Source of the DNA: Paragordius varius
Lineage: Eukaryota; Nematomorpha
Length of the DNA: 64,000 nucleotides
Direction: 5' to 3'
Assembly (NCBI GenBank): GCA_964247055.1
Contig: OZ176056.1
Span: 682,001 to 746,000 of the forward strand
A program made the translations under genes and the position numbers. The notes below the pieces were generated by a model, which worked only from the letters and a program-made list of their open reading frames with translations, had not been told where the DNA came from and did not search any database. Each line of letters starts with the position of its first letter. Positions within the stretch are counted from its first letter, which is position 1. This document shows, in pieces, positions 15,561 to 30,500 of the stretch.

Positions 15561-18500
15561 TGAACAAAATTATTTTTTATACATTCTCTTAGTAGGACTA
15601 CATCAAAATATAGTGATATTTTGACAAATTCTTTCATATCCGATTTTTAAAACGATACTTAAAAAATTAATGTATTAAACTAGTCGCATCAATACTCAAT
15701 TTAAACTTTAACTTCAAAATCGGATATTGGTCACCGGTGAACAAAATTATTTTTTATACATTCTCTTAGGAGGACTACATCAAAATATAGAGATATTTTG
15801 ACAAATTCTTTCATATCCGATTTTTAAAACGATACTTAAAAAATTAATGTATTAAACTAGTCGCATCAATACTCAATTTAAACTTTGTCCTTAAAAATCG
15901 GATATTGGTCGCCGGTAAAGAAAATTATTTTTTATACATTCTCTTAGTAGGACTACATCAATATATAGAGATAGTTTGACAAACTCTTTCATATCCGATT
16001 TTTACAACGATACTTTAAAAATTAATGTATAAAACTAGCCGCATCATTAGTCAAATTAAATTGTCCTTATAAATATGATATTGGTCACCGGTGAACAAAA
16101 TTAATTTTTATACATTCTCTTAGTAGGATTACATCATAATATAGAGATATTTTGACAAATTCTTTCATATCCGATTTTTGCAACGATACTTTAAAAAATA
16201 ATGTATCAAAGTAGTCGCATCAATACTCAAGTTAAACTTTGTCCTTAAAAATCGGATATTGGTCACCGGTTAACAAAACTATTTTTTTATACATTCTCTT
16301 AGTAGGACTAGATCAAAATATAGAGATAGTTTGACAAACTCTTTCATATCCGATTTTTACAGCGATACTTTAAAAATTAATGTATAAAACTAGTCGCATC
16401 AATACTCAAGTTAAACTTTGTCCTTAAAAATCGGATATTGGTCACAGGTGAACAAAATTATTTTTTATACATTATCTTAGTAGGACTACATCAAAATATA
16501 GAGATAGTTTGACAAACTCTTTCATATCCGATTTTTACAGCGATACTTTAAAAATTAATGTATAAAACTAGTCGCATCAATACTCAAGTTAAACTTTAAC
16601 TTTAAAATCGGATATTGGTCTAGGTGAACAAAATTATTTTTTATACATTCTCTTAGTAGGACTACATCAAAATATAGTGATATTTTGACAAATTCTTTCA
16701 TATCCGATTTTTAAAACGATACTTAAAAAATTAATGTATTAAACTAGTCGCATCAATACTCAAGTTAAACTTTGTCCTTAAAAATAGGATATTGGTCACC
16801 GGTGAACAAAATTATTTTTTATACATTCTCTTAGTAAGACTACATCAAAATATAGAGATAGTTTGACAAACTCTTTAATACCTGATTTTTACAACGATAC
16901 TCTAAAAATTAATGTATAAAAGTAGTCACATCAATACTAAAGTTAAACTTTGTCCTTAAAAATCTGATTTTGGTCACCGGTGAACAAAATTATTTTGTAT
17001 ACATTCTCTTAGCAAGACTACATCATAATATAGAGATATTTTGACAAATTCTTTCATATCCGATTATTGCAACGATACTTTAAAAAATAATGTATAAAAG
17101 TAGTCGCATCAATACTCAAGTTAAACTTTGTCCTTAAAAATCGGATATTGGTCACCGGTTAACAAAACTATTTTTTATACATTCTCTTAGTAGGACTAGA
17201 TCAAAATATAGAGATAGTTTGACAAACTCTTTCATATCCGATTTTTACAACGATACTTTAAAAATTAATGTATAAAACTAGCCGCATCATTAGTCAAATT
17301 AAATTGTCCTAATAAATATGATATTGGTCACCGGTGAACAAAATTAATTTTTATACATTCTCTTAGTAGGACTACATCATAATATAGAGATATTTTGACA
17401 AATTCTTTCATATCCGATTATTGCAACGATACTTTAAAAAATAATGTATAAAAGTAGTCGCATCAATACTCAAGTTAAACTTTGTCCTTAAAAATCGGAT
17501 ATTGGTCACCGGTTAACAAAACTATTTTTTATACATTCTCTTAGTAGGACTAGATCAAAATATAGAGATAGTTTGACAAACTCTTTCATATCCGATTTTT
17601 ACAGCGATACTTTAAAAATTAATGTATAAAACTAGTCGCATCAATATTCAAGTAAAACTTTGTCCTTAAAAATCGGATATTGGTCACAGGTGAACAAAAT
17701 TATTTTTTATACATTATCTTAGTAGGACTACATCAAAATATAGAGATAGTTTGACAAATTCTTTCATATCCGATTATTGCAACGATACTTTAAAAAATAA
17801 TGTATAAAAGTAGTCGCATCAATACTCAAGTTAAACTTTGTCCTTAAAAATCGGATATTGGTCACAGGTGAACAAAATTATTTTTTATACATTATCTTAG
17901 TAGGACTACATCAAAATATAGAGATAGTTTGACAAACTCTTTCATATCCGATTTTTACAGCGATACTTTAAAAATTAATGTATTAAACTAGTCGCATCAA
18001 TACTCAAGTTAAACTTTAACTTTAAAATCGGATATTGGTCACCGGTGAACAAAATTATTTTTTATACATTATCTTAGTAGGACTACATCAAAATATAGAG
18101 ATAGTTTGACAAACTCTTTCATATCCGATTTTTACAACGATACTTTAAAAATTAATGTATAAAACTAGTCGCATCATTAGTCAAGTCTTTGTCCTTAAAA
18201 ATCGGATATTGGTCGCCGGTAAAGAAAATTATTTTTTATACATTCTCTTAGTAGGACTACATCAAAATATAGAGATAGTTTGACAAACTCTTTCATATCC
18301 GATTTTTACAACGATACTTTAAAAATTAATGTATAAAACTAGCCGCATCATTAGTCAAATTAAATTGTCCTTATAAATATGATATTGGTCACCGGTGAAC
18401 AAAATTAATTTTTATACATTCTCTTAGTAGGACTACATCATAATATAGAGATATTTTGACAAATTCTTTCATATCCGATTTTTGCAACGATACTTTAAAA

Positions 18501-21500
18501 AATAATGTATAAAAGTAGTCGCATCAATACTCAAGTTAAACTTTGTCCTTAAAAATCGGATATTGGTCACCGGTTAACAAAACTATTTTTTATACATTCT
18601 CTTAGTAGGACTAGATCAAAATATAGAGATAGTTTGACAAACTCTTTCATATCCGATTTTTCAGCGATACTTTAAAAATTAATGTATAAAACTAGTCGCA
18701 TCAATACTCAAGTAAAACTTTGTCCTTAAAAATCGGATATTGGTCACAGGTGAACAAAATTATTTTTTATACATTATCTTAGTAGGACTACATCAAAATA
18801 TAGAGATAGTTTGACAAACTCTTTCATATCCGATTTTTAAAACGATACTTAAAAAATTAATGTATTAAACTAGTCGCATCAATACTCAATTTAAACTTTG
18901 TCCTTAAAAATCGGATATTGGTCGCCGGTAAAGAAAATTATTTTTTATACATTCTCTTAGTAGGACACATCAATATATAGAGATAGTTTGACAAACTCTT
19001 TCATATCCGATTTTTACAACGATACTTTAAAAATTAATGTATAAAACTAGCCGCATCATTAGTCAAATTAAATTGTCCTTATAAATATGATATTGGTCAC
19101 CGGTGAACAAAATTAATTTTTATACATTCTCTTAGTAGGATTACATCATAATATAGAGATATTTTGACAAATTCTTTCATATCCGATTTTTGCAACGATA
19201 CTTTAAAAAATAATGTATCAAAGTAGTCGCCTCAATACTCAAGTTAAACTTTGTCCTTAAAAATCGGATATTGGTCACCGGTTAACAAAACTATTTTTTA
19301 TACATTCTCCTAGTAGGACTAGATCAAAATATAGAGATAGTTTGACAAACTCTTTCATATCCGATTTTTACAGCGATACTTTAAAAATTAATGTATAAAA
19401 CTAGTCGCATCAATACTCAAGTTAAACTTTGTCCTTAAAAATCGGATATTGGTCACAGGTGAACAAAATTATTTTTTATACATTATCTTAGTAGGACTAC
19501 ATCAAAATATAGAGATAGTTTGACAAACTCTTTCATATCCGATTTTTACAGCGATACTTTAAAAATTAATGTATAAAACTAGTCGCATCATTAGTCAAGT
19601 CTTTGTCCTTAAAAATCGGATATTGGTCGCCGGTAAAGAAAATTATTTTTTATACATTCTCTTAGTAGGACTACATCAAAATATAGAGATAGTTTGACAA
19701 ACTCTTTCATATCCGATTTTTACCGCGATACTTAAAAAAATTAATGTATAATTTAGCATACGACAATAAGCAAGTTAAACTTTGTCCTTAAAAATCGCAT
19801 ATTGGTCGCCGGTATAGAAAATTATTTTTTATACATTCTCTTAGTAGGACTACATCAAAGTTTGACAAACTCTTTCATATCTGATTTTTACAGCGATACT
19901 TTAAAAATTAATGTATAAAACTAGTCGCATCAATACTCAAGTTAAACTTTAACTTTAAAATCGGATATTGGTCACCGGTGAACGAAATTATTTTTTATAC
20001 ATTATCTTAGTAGGACTACATCAAAATATAGAGATAGTTTGACAAACTCTTTCATATCCGATTTTTACAGCGATACTTTAAAAATTAATGTATAAAACTA
20101 GTCGCATCAATACTCAAGTTAAACTTTAACTTTAAAATCGGATATTGGTCACCGGTGAACAAAATTATTTTTTATACATTCTCTTAGTAGGACTACATCA
20201 AAATATAGTGATATTTTGACAAATTCTTTCATATCCGATTTTTAAAACGATATTTAAAAAATTAATGTATTAAACTAGTCGCATCAATACTCAAGTTAAA
20301 CTTTGTCCTTAAAAATAGGATATTGGTCACCGGTGAACAAAATTATTTTTTATACATTCTCTTAGTAAGACTACATCAAAATATAGAGATAGTTTGACAA
20401 ACTCTTTAATACCTGATTTTTACAACGATACTCTAAAAATTAATGTATAAAAGTAGTCACATCAATACTAAAGTTAAACTTTGTCCTTAAAAATCTGATT
20501 TTGGTCACCGGTGAACAAAATTATTTTGTATACATTCTCTTAGTAAGACTACATCAAAATATAGAGATAGTTTGACAAACTCTTTCATATCCGATTTTTA
20601 CAACGATAAAAATTAAAGTATAAAACTAGTCGCATCAATACTCAAGTTAAACTTTGTCCTTAAAAATCGGATATTTGTCGCCGGTAAAGAAAATTATTTT
20701 TTATACATTCTCTTAGTAGGACTACATTAAAATATAGAGATAGTTTGACAAACTCTTTCATATCCGATTTTTACAGCGATACTTTATAAATTAATGTATA
20801 AAACTAGTCGCATCCATACTCAAGTTAAACTTTGTCCTTAAAAATCGGATATTGGTCACCAGTGAACAAAATTATTTTTTATACATTCTCTTAGTAAGAC
20901 TACATCAAAATATAGAGATAGTTTGACAAACTCTTTCATATCCGATTTTTACAACGATACTTAAAAAATTAATGTATAAAACTAGTCGCATCAATACTCA
21001 GTTAAACTTTGTCCTTAAAAATAGGATATTGGTCACCGGTGAACAAAATTATTTTTTATACATTCTCTTAGTAAGACTACATTAAAATATAGAGATAGTT
21101 TGACAAACTCTTTCATATCCGATTTTCACAACGATACTTTAAAAATTAATGTATAATTTAGCATACGACAAAAAGCAAGTTAAACTTTGTCCTTAAAAAT
21201 CGGATATTGGTTGCCATTAAAGAAAATTATTTTTTATACATTCTCTTAGTAGGACTACATCATAATATAGAGATAGTTTGACAAACTCTTTCATATCCGA
21301 TTTTTACAACGATACTTTAAAAATTAATGTATAAAACTAGCCGCATCATTAGTCAAGTCTTTGTCCTTAAAAATCGGATATTGGTCGCCGGTGAACAAAA
21401 TTATTTTTTATACATTCTCTTAGTAGGACTACATCAAAATATAGTGATATTTTGACAAATTCTTTCATATCCGATTTTTAAAACGATACTTAAAAAATTA

Positions 21501-24500
21501 ATGTATTAAACTAGTCGCATCAATACTCAATTTAAACTTTAACTTCAAAATCGGATATTGGTCACCGGTGAACAAAATTATTTTTTATACATTCTCTTAG
21601 TAGGACTACATCAAAATATAGAGATATTTTGACAAATTCTTTCATATCCGATTTTTAAAACGATACTTAAAAAATTAATGTATTAAACTAGTCGCATCAA
21701 TACTCAATTTAAACTTTGTCCTTAAAAATCGGATATTGGTCGCCGGTAAAGAAAATTATTTTTTATACATTCTCTTAGTAGGACTACATCAATATATAGA
21801 GATAGTTTGACAAACTCTTTCATATCCGATTTTTACAACGATACTTTAAAAATTAATGTATAAAACTAGCCGCATCATTAGTCAAATTAAATTGTCCTTA
21901 TAAATATGATATTGGTCACCGGTGAACAAAATTAATTTTTATACATTCTCTTAGTAGGATTACATCATAATATAGAGATATTTTGACAAATTCTTTCATA
22001 TCCGATTTTTGCAACGATACTTTAAAAAATAATGTATCAAAGTAGTCGCATCAATACTCAAGTTAAACTTTGTCCTTAAAAATCGGATATTGGTCACCGG
22101 TTAACAAAACTATTTTTTATACATTCTCTTAGTAGGACTAGATCAAAATATAGAGATAGTTTGACAAACTCTTTCATATCCGATTTTTACAGCGATACTT
22201 TAAAAATTAATGTATAAAACTAGTCGCATCAATACTCAAGTTAAACTTTGTCCTTAAAAATCGGATATTGGTCACAGGTGAACAAAATTATTTTTTATAC
22301 ATTATCTTAGTAGGACTACATCAAAATATAGAGATAGTTTGACAAACTCTTTCATATCCGATTTTTACAGCGATACTTTAAAAATTAATGTATAAAACTA
22401 GTCGCATCAATACTCAAGTTAAACTTTAACTTTAAAATCGGATATTGGTCTAGGTGAACAAAACTATTTTTTTATACATTCTCTTAGTAGGACTAGATCA
22501 AAATATAGAGATAGTTTGACAAACTCTTTCATATCCGATTTTTACAGCGATACTTTAAAAATTAATGTATAAAACTAGTCGCATCAATACTCAAGTTAAA
22601 CTTTGTCCTTAAAAATCGGATATTGGTCACAGGTGAACAAAATTATTTTTTATACATTATCTTAGTAGGACTACATCAAAATATAGAGATAGTTTGACAA
22701 ACTCTTTCATATCCGATTTTTACAGCGATACTTTAAAAATTAATGTATAAAACTAGTCGCATCAATACTCAAGTTAAACTTTAACTTTAAAATCGGATAT
22801 TGGTCTAGGTGAACAAAATTATTTTTTATACATTCTCTTAGTAGGACTACATCAAAATATAGTGATATTTTGACAAATTCTTTCATATCCGATTTTTAAA
22901 ACGATACTTAAAAAATTAATGTATTAAACTAGTCGCATCAATACTCAAGTTAAACTTTGTCCTTAAAAATAGGATATTGGTCACCGGTGAACAAAATTAT
23001 TTTTTATACATTCTCTTAGTAAGACTACATCAAAATATAGAGATAGTTTGACAAACTCTTTAATACCTGATTTTTACAACGATACTCTAAAAATTAATGT
23101 ATAAAAGTAGTCACATCAATACTAAAGTTAAACTTTGTCCTTAAAAATCTGATTTTGGTCACCGGTGAACAAAATTATTTTGTATACATTCTCTTAGCAA
23201 GACTACATCATAATATAGAGATATTTTGACAAATTCTTTCATATCCGATTATTGCAACGATACTTTAAAAAATAATGTATAAAAGTAGTCGCATCAATAC
23301 TCAAGTTAAACTTTGTCCTTAAAAATCGGATATTGGTCACCGGTTAACAAAACTATTTTTTATACATTCTCTTAGTAGGACTAGATCAAAATATAGAGAT
23401 AGTTTGACAAACTCTTTCATATCCGATTTTTACAACGATACTTTAAAAATTAATGTATAAAACTAGCCGCATCATTAGTCAAATTAAATTGTCCTAATAA
23501 ATATGATATTGGTCACCGGTGAACAAAATTAATTTTTATACATTCTCTTAGTAGGACTACATCATAATATAGAGATATTTTGACAAATTCTTTCATATCC
23601 GATTATTGCAACGATACTTTAAAAAATAATGTATAAAAGTAGTCGCATCAATACTCAAGTTAAACTTTGTCCTTAAAAATCGGATATTGGTCACCGGTTA
23701 ACAAAACTATTTTTTATACATTCTCTTAGTAGGACTAGATCAAAATATAGAGATAGTTTGACAAACTCTTTCATATCCGATTTTTACAGCGATACTTTAA
23801 AAATTAATGTATAAAACTAGTCGCATCAATATTCAAGTAAAACTTTGTCCTTAAAAATCGGATATTGGTCACAGGTGAACAAAATTATTTTTTATACATT
23901 ATCTTAGTAGGACTACATCAAAATATAGAGATAGTTTGACAAATTCTTTCATATCCGATTATTGCAACGATACTTTAAAAAATAATGTATAAAAGTAGTC
24001 GCATCAATACTCAAGTTAAACTTTGTCCTTAAAAATCGGATATTGGTCACAGGTGAACAAAATTATTTTTTATACATTATCTTAGTAGGACTACATCAAA
24101 ATATAGAGATAGTTTGACAAACTCTTTCATATCCGATTTTTACAGCGATACTTTAAAAATTAATGTATTAAACTAGTCGCATCAATACTCAAGTTAAACT
24201 TTAACTTTAAAATCGGATATTGGTCACCGGTGAACAAAATTATTTTTTATACATTATCTTAGTAGGACTACATCAAAATATAGAGATAGTTTGACAAACT
24301 CTTTCATATCCGATTTTTACAACGATACTTTAAAAATTAATGTATAAAACTAGTCGCATCATTAGTCAAGTCTTTGTCCTTAAAAATCGGATATTGGTCG
24401 CCGGTAAAGAAAATTATTTTTTATACATTCTCTTAGTAGGACTACATCAAAATATAGAGATAGTTTGACAAACTCTTTCATATCCGATTTTTACAACGAT

Positions 24501-27500
24501 ACTTTAAAAATTAATGTATAAAACTAGCCGCATCATTAGTCAAATTAAATTGTCCTTATAAATATGATATTGGTCACCGGTGAACAAAATTAATTTTTAT
24601 ACATTCTCTTAGTAGGACTACATCATAATATAGAGATATTTTGACAAATTCTTTCATATCCGATTTTTGCAACGATACTTTAAAAAATAATGTATAAAAG
24701 TAGTCGCATCAATACTCAAGTTAAACTTTGTCCTTAAAAATCGGATATTGGTCACCGGTTAACAAAACTATTTTTTATACATTCTCTTAGTAGGACTAGA
24801 TCAAAATATAGAGATAGTTTGACAAACTCTTTCATATCCGATTTTTCAGCGATACTTTAAAAATTAATGTATAAAACTAGTCGCATCAATACTCAAGTAA
24901 AACTTTGTCCTTAAAAATCGGATATTGGTCACAGGTGAACAAAATTATTTTTTATACATTATCTTAGTAGGACTACATCAAAATATAGAGATAGTTTGAC
25001 AAACTCTTTCATATCCGATTTTTAAAACGATACTTAAAAAATTAATGTATTAAACTAGTCGCATCAATACTCAATTTAAACTTTGTCCTTAAAAATCGGA
25101 TATTGGTCGCCGGTAAAGAAAATTATTTTTTATACATTCTCTTAGTAGGACACATCAATATATAGAGATAGTTTGACAAACTCTTTCATATCCGATTTTT
25201 ACAACGATACTTTAAAAATTAATGTATAAAACTAGCCGCATCATTAGTCAAATTAAATTGTCCTTATAAATATGATATTGGTCACCGGTGAACAAAATTA
25301 ATTTTTATACATTCTCTTAGTAGGATTACATCATAATATAGAGATATTTTGACAAATTCTTTCATATCCGATTTTTGCAACGATACTTTAAAAAATAATG
25401 TATCAAAGTAGTCGCCTCAATACTCAAGTTAAACTTTGTCCTTAAAAATCGGATATTGGTCACCGGTTAACAAAACTATTTTTTATACATTCTCCTAGTA
25501 GGACTAGATCAAAATATAGAGATAGTTTGACAAACTCTTTCATATCCGATTTTTACAGCGATACTTTAAAAATTAATGTATAAAACTAGTCGCATCAATA
25601 CTCAAGTTAAACTTTGTCCTTAAAAATCGGATATTGGTCACAGGTGAACAAAATTATTTTTTATACATTATCTTAGTAGGACTACATCAAAATATAGAGA
25701 TAGTTTGACAAACTCTTTCATATCCGATTTTTACAGCGATACTTTAAAAATTAATGTATAAAACTAGTCGCATCATTAGTCAAGTCTTTGTCCTTAAAAA
25801 TCGGATATTGGTCGCCGGTAAAGAAAATTATTTTTTATACATTCTCTTAGTAGGACTACATCAAAATATAGAGATAGTTTGACAAACTCTTTCATATCCG
25901 ATTTTTACCGCGATACTTAAAAAAATTAATGTATAATTTAGCATACGACAATAAGCAAGTTAAACTTTGTCCTTAAAAATCGCATATTGGTCGCCGGTAT
26001 AGAAAATTATTTTTTATACATTCTCTTAGTAGGACTACATCAAAGTTTGACAAACTCTTTCATATCTGATTTTTACAGCGATACTTTAAAAATTAATGTA
26101 TAAAACTAGTCGCATCAATACTCAAGTTAAACTTTAACTTTAAAATCGGATATTGGTCACCGGTGAACGAAATTATTTTTTATACATTATCTTAGTAGGA
26201 CTACATCAAAATATAGAGATAGTTTGACAAACTCTTTCATATCCGATTTTTACAGCGATACTTTAAAAATTAATGTATAAAACTAGTCGCATCAATACTC
26301 AAGTTAAACTTTAACTTTAAAATCGGATATTGGTCACCGGTGAACAAAATTATTTTTTATACATTCTCTTAGTAGGACTACATCAAAATATAGTGATATT
26401 TTGACAAATTCTTTCATATCCGATTTTTAAAACGATATTTAAAAAATTAATGTATTAAACTAGTCGCATCAATACTCAAGTTAAACTTTGTCCTTAAAAA
26501 TAGGATATTGGTCACCGGTGAACAAAATTATTTTTTATACATTCTCTTAGTAAGACTACATCAAAATATAGAGATAGTTTGACAAACTCTTTAATACCTG
26601 ATTTTTACAACGATACTCTAAAAATTAATGTATAAAAGTAGTCACATCAATACTAAAGTTAAACTTTGTCCTTAAAAATCTGATTTTGGTCACCGGTGAA
26701 CAAAATTATTTTGTATACATTCTCTTAGTAAGACTACATCAAAATATAGAGATAGTTTGACAAACTCTTTCATATCCGATTTTTACAACGATAAAAATTA
26801 AAGTATAAAACTAGTCGCATCAATACTCAAGTTAAACTTTGTCCTTAAAAATCGGATATTTGTCGCCGGTAAAGAAAATTATTTTTTATACATTCTCTTA
26901 GTAGGACTACATTAAAATATAGAGATAGTTTGACAAACTCTTTCATATCCGATTTTTACAGCGATACTTTATAAATTAATGTATAAAACTAGTCGCATCC
27001 ATACTCAAGTTAAACTTTGTCCTTAAAAATCGGATATTGGTCACCAGTGAACAAAATTATTTTTTATACATTCTCTTAGTAAGACTACATCAAAATATAG
27101 AGATAGTTTGACAAACTCTTTCATATCCGATTTTTACAACGATACTTAAAAAATTAATGTATAAAACTAGTCGCATCAATACTCAGTTAAACTTTGTCCT
27201 TAAAAATAGGATATTGGTCACCGGTGAACAAAATTATTTTTTATACATTCTCTTAGTAAGACTACATTAAAATATAGAGATAGTTTGACAAACTCTTTCA
27301 TATCCGATTTTCACAACGATACTTTAAAAATTAATGTATAATTTAGCATACGACAAAAAGCAAGTTAAACTTTGTCCTTAAAAATCGGATATTGGTTGCC
27401 ATTAAAGAAAATTATTTTTTATACATTCTCTTAGTAGGACTACATCATAATATAGAGATAGTTTGACAAACTCTTTCATATCCGATTTTTACAACGATAC

Positions 27501-30500
27501 TTTAAAAATTAATGTATAAAACTAGCCGCATCATTAGTCAAGTCTTTGTCCTTAAAAATCGGATATTGGTCGCCGGTGAACAAAATTATTTTTTATACAT
27601 TCTCTTAGTAGGACTACATCAAAATATAGTGATATTTTGACAAATTCTTTCATATCCGATTTTTAAAACGATACTTAAAAAATTAATGTATTAAACTAGT
27701 CGCATCAATACTCAATTTAAACTTTAACTTCAAAATCGGATATTGGTCACCGGTGAACAAAATTATTTTTTATACATTCTCTTAGTAGGACTACATCAAA
27801 ATATAGAGATATTTTGACAAATTCTTTCATATCCGATTTTTAAAACGATACTTAAAAAATTAATGTATTAAACTAGTCGCATCAATACTCAATTTAAACT
27901 TTGTCCTTAAAAATCGGATATTGGTCGCCGGTAAAGAAAATTATTTTTTATACATTCTCTTAGTAGGACTACATCAATATATAGAGATAGTTTGACAAAC
28001 TCTTTCATATCCGATTTTTACAACGATACTTTAAAAATTAATGTATAAAACTAGCCGCATCATTAGTCAAATTAAATTGTCCTTATAAATATGATATTGG
28101 TCACCGGTGAACAAAATTAATTTTTATACATTCTCTTAGTAGGATTACATCATAATATAGAGATATTTTGACAAATTCTTTCATATCCGATTTTTGCAAC
28201 GATACTTTAAAAAATAATGTATCAAAGTAGTCGCATCAATACTCAAGTTAAACTTTGTCCTTAAAAATCGGATATTGGTCACCGGTTAACAAAACTATTT
28301 TTTATACATTCTCTTAGTAGGACTAGATCAAAATATAGAGATAGTTTGACAAACTCTTTCATATCCGATTTTTACAGCGATACTTTAAAAATTAATGTAT
28401 AAAACTAGTCGCATCAATACTCAAGTTAAACTTTGTCCTTAAAAATCGGATATTGGTCACAGGTGAACAAAATTATTTTTTATACATTATCTTAGTAGGA
28501 CTACATCAAAATATAGAGATAGTTTGACAAACTCTTTCATATCCGATTTTTACAGCGATACTTTAAAAATTAATGTATAAAACTAGTCGCATCAATACTC
28601 AAGTTAAACTTTAACTTTAAAATCGGATATTGGTCTAGGTGAACAAAATTATTTTTTATACATTCTCTTTGTAGGACTACATCAAAATATAGTGATATTT
28701 TGACAAATTCTTTCATATCCGATTTTTAAAACGATACTTAAAAAATTAATGTATTAAACTAGTCGCATCAATACTCAAGTTAAACTTTGTCCTTAAAAAT
28801 AGGATATTGGTCACCGGTGAACAAAATTATTTTTTATACATTCTCTTAGTAAGACTACATCAAAATATAGAGATAGTTTGACAAACTCTTTAATACCTGA
28901 TTTTTACAACGATACTCTAAAAATTAATGTATAAAAGTAGTCACATCAATACTAAAGTTAAACTTTGTCCTTAAAAATCTGATTTTGGTCACCGGTGAAC
29001 AAAATTATTTTGTATACATTCTCTTAGCAAGACTACATCAAAATATAGAGATAGTTTGACAAACTCTTTCATATCCGATTTTTACAACGATACTTTAAAA
29101 ATTAATTTATAAAACTAGTCGCATCAATACTCAAGTTAAACTTTGTCCTTAAGAATCGGATATTGGTCGCCGGTAAAGAAAATTATTTTTTATACATTCT
29201 CTTAGTAGGACTACATCAAAATATAGAGATAGTTTGACAAACTCTTTCATATCCGATTTTTACAACGATACTTTAAAAATTAATGTATAAAACTAGTCGC
29301 ATCATTAGTCAAGTCTTTGTCCTTAAAAATCGGATATTGGTCGCCGGTAAAGAAAATTATTTTTTATACATTCTCTTAGTAGGACTTACAAAATATAGAG
29401 ATAGTTTGACAAACTCTTTCATATCCGATTTTTACAACGATACTTTAAAAATTAATGTATAAAACTAGCCGCATCATTAGTCAAATTAAATTGTCCTAAT
29501 AAATATGATATTGGTCACCGGTGAACAAAATTAATTTTTATACATTCTCTTAGTAGGACTACATCATAATATAGAGATATTTTGACAAATTCTTTCATAT
29601 CCGATTATTGCAACGATACTTTAAAAAATAATGTATAAAAGTAGTCGCATCAATACTCAAGTTAAACTTTGTCCTTAAAAATCGGATATTGGTCACCGGT
29701 TAACAAAACTATTTTTTATACATTCTCTTAGTAGGACTAGATCAAAATATAGAGATAGTTTGACAAACTCTTTCATATCCGATTTTTACAGCGATACTTT
29801 AAAAATTAATGTATAAAACTAGTCGCATCAATATTCAAGTAAAACTTTGTCCTTAAAAATCGGATATTGGTCACAGGTGAACAAAATTATTTTTTATACA
29901 TTATCTTAGTAGGACTACATCAAAATATAGAGATAGTTTGACAAATTCTTTCATATCCGATTATTGCAACGATACTTTAAAAAATAATGTATAAAAGTAG
30001 TCGCATCAATACTCAAGTTAAACTTTGTCCTTAAAAATCGGATATTGGTCACAGGTGAACAAAATTATTTTTTATACATTATCTTAGTAGGACTACATCA
30101 AAATATAGAGATAGTTTGACAAACTCTTTCATATCCGATTTTTACAGCGATACTTTAAAAATTAATGTATAAAACTAGTCGCATCAATACTCAAGTTAAA
30201 CTTTAACTTTAAAATCGGATATTGGTCACCGGTGAACAAAATTATTTTTTATACATTATCTTAGTAGGACTACATCAAAATATAGAGATAGTTTGACAAA
30301 CTCTTTCATATCCGATTTTTACAACGATACTTTAAAAATTAATGTATAAAACTAGTCGCATCATTAGTCAAGTCTTTGTCCTTAAAAATCGGATATTGGT
30401 CGCCGGTAAAGAAAATTATTTTTTATACATTCTCTTAGTAGGACTACATCAAAATATAGAGATAGTTTGACAAACTCTTTCATATCCGATTTTTACAACG

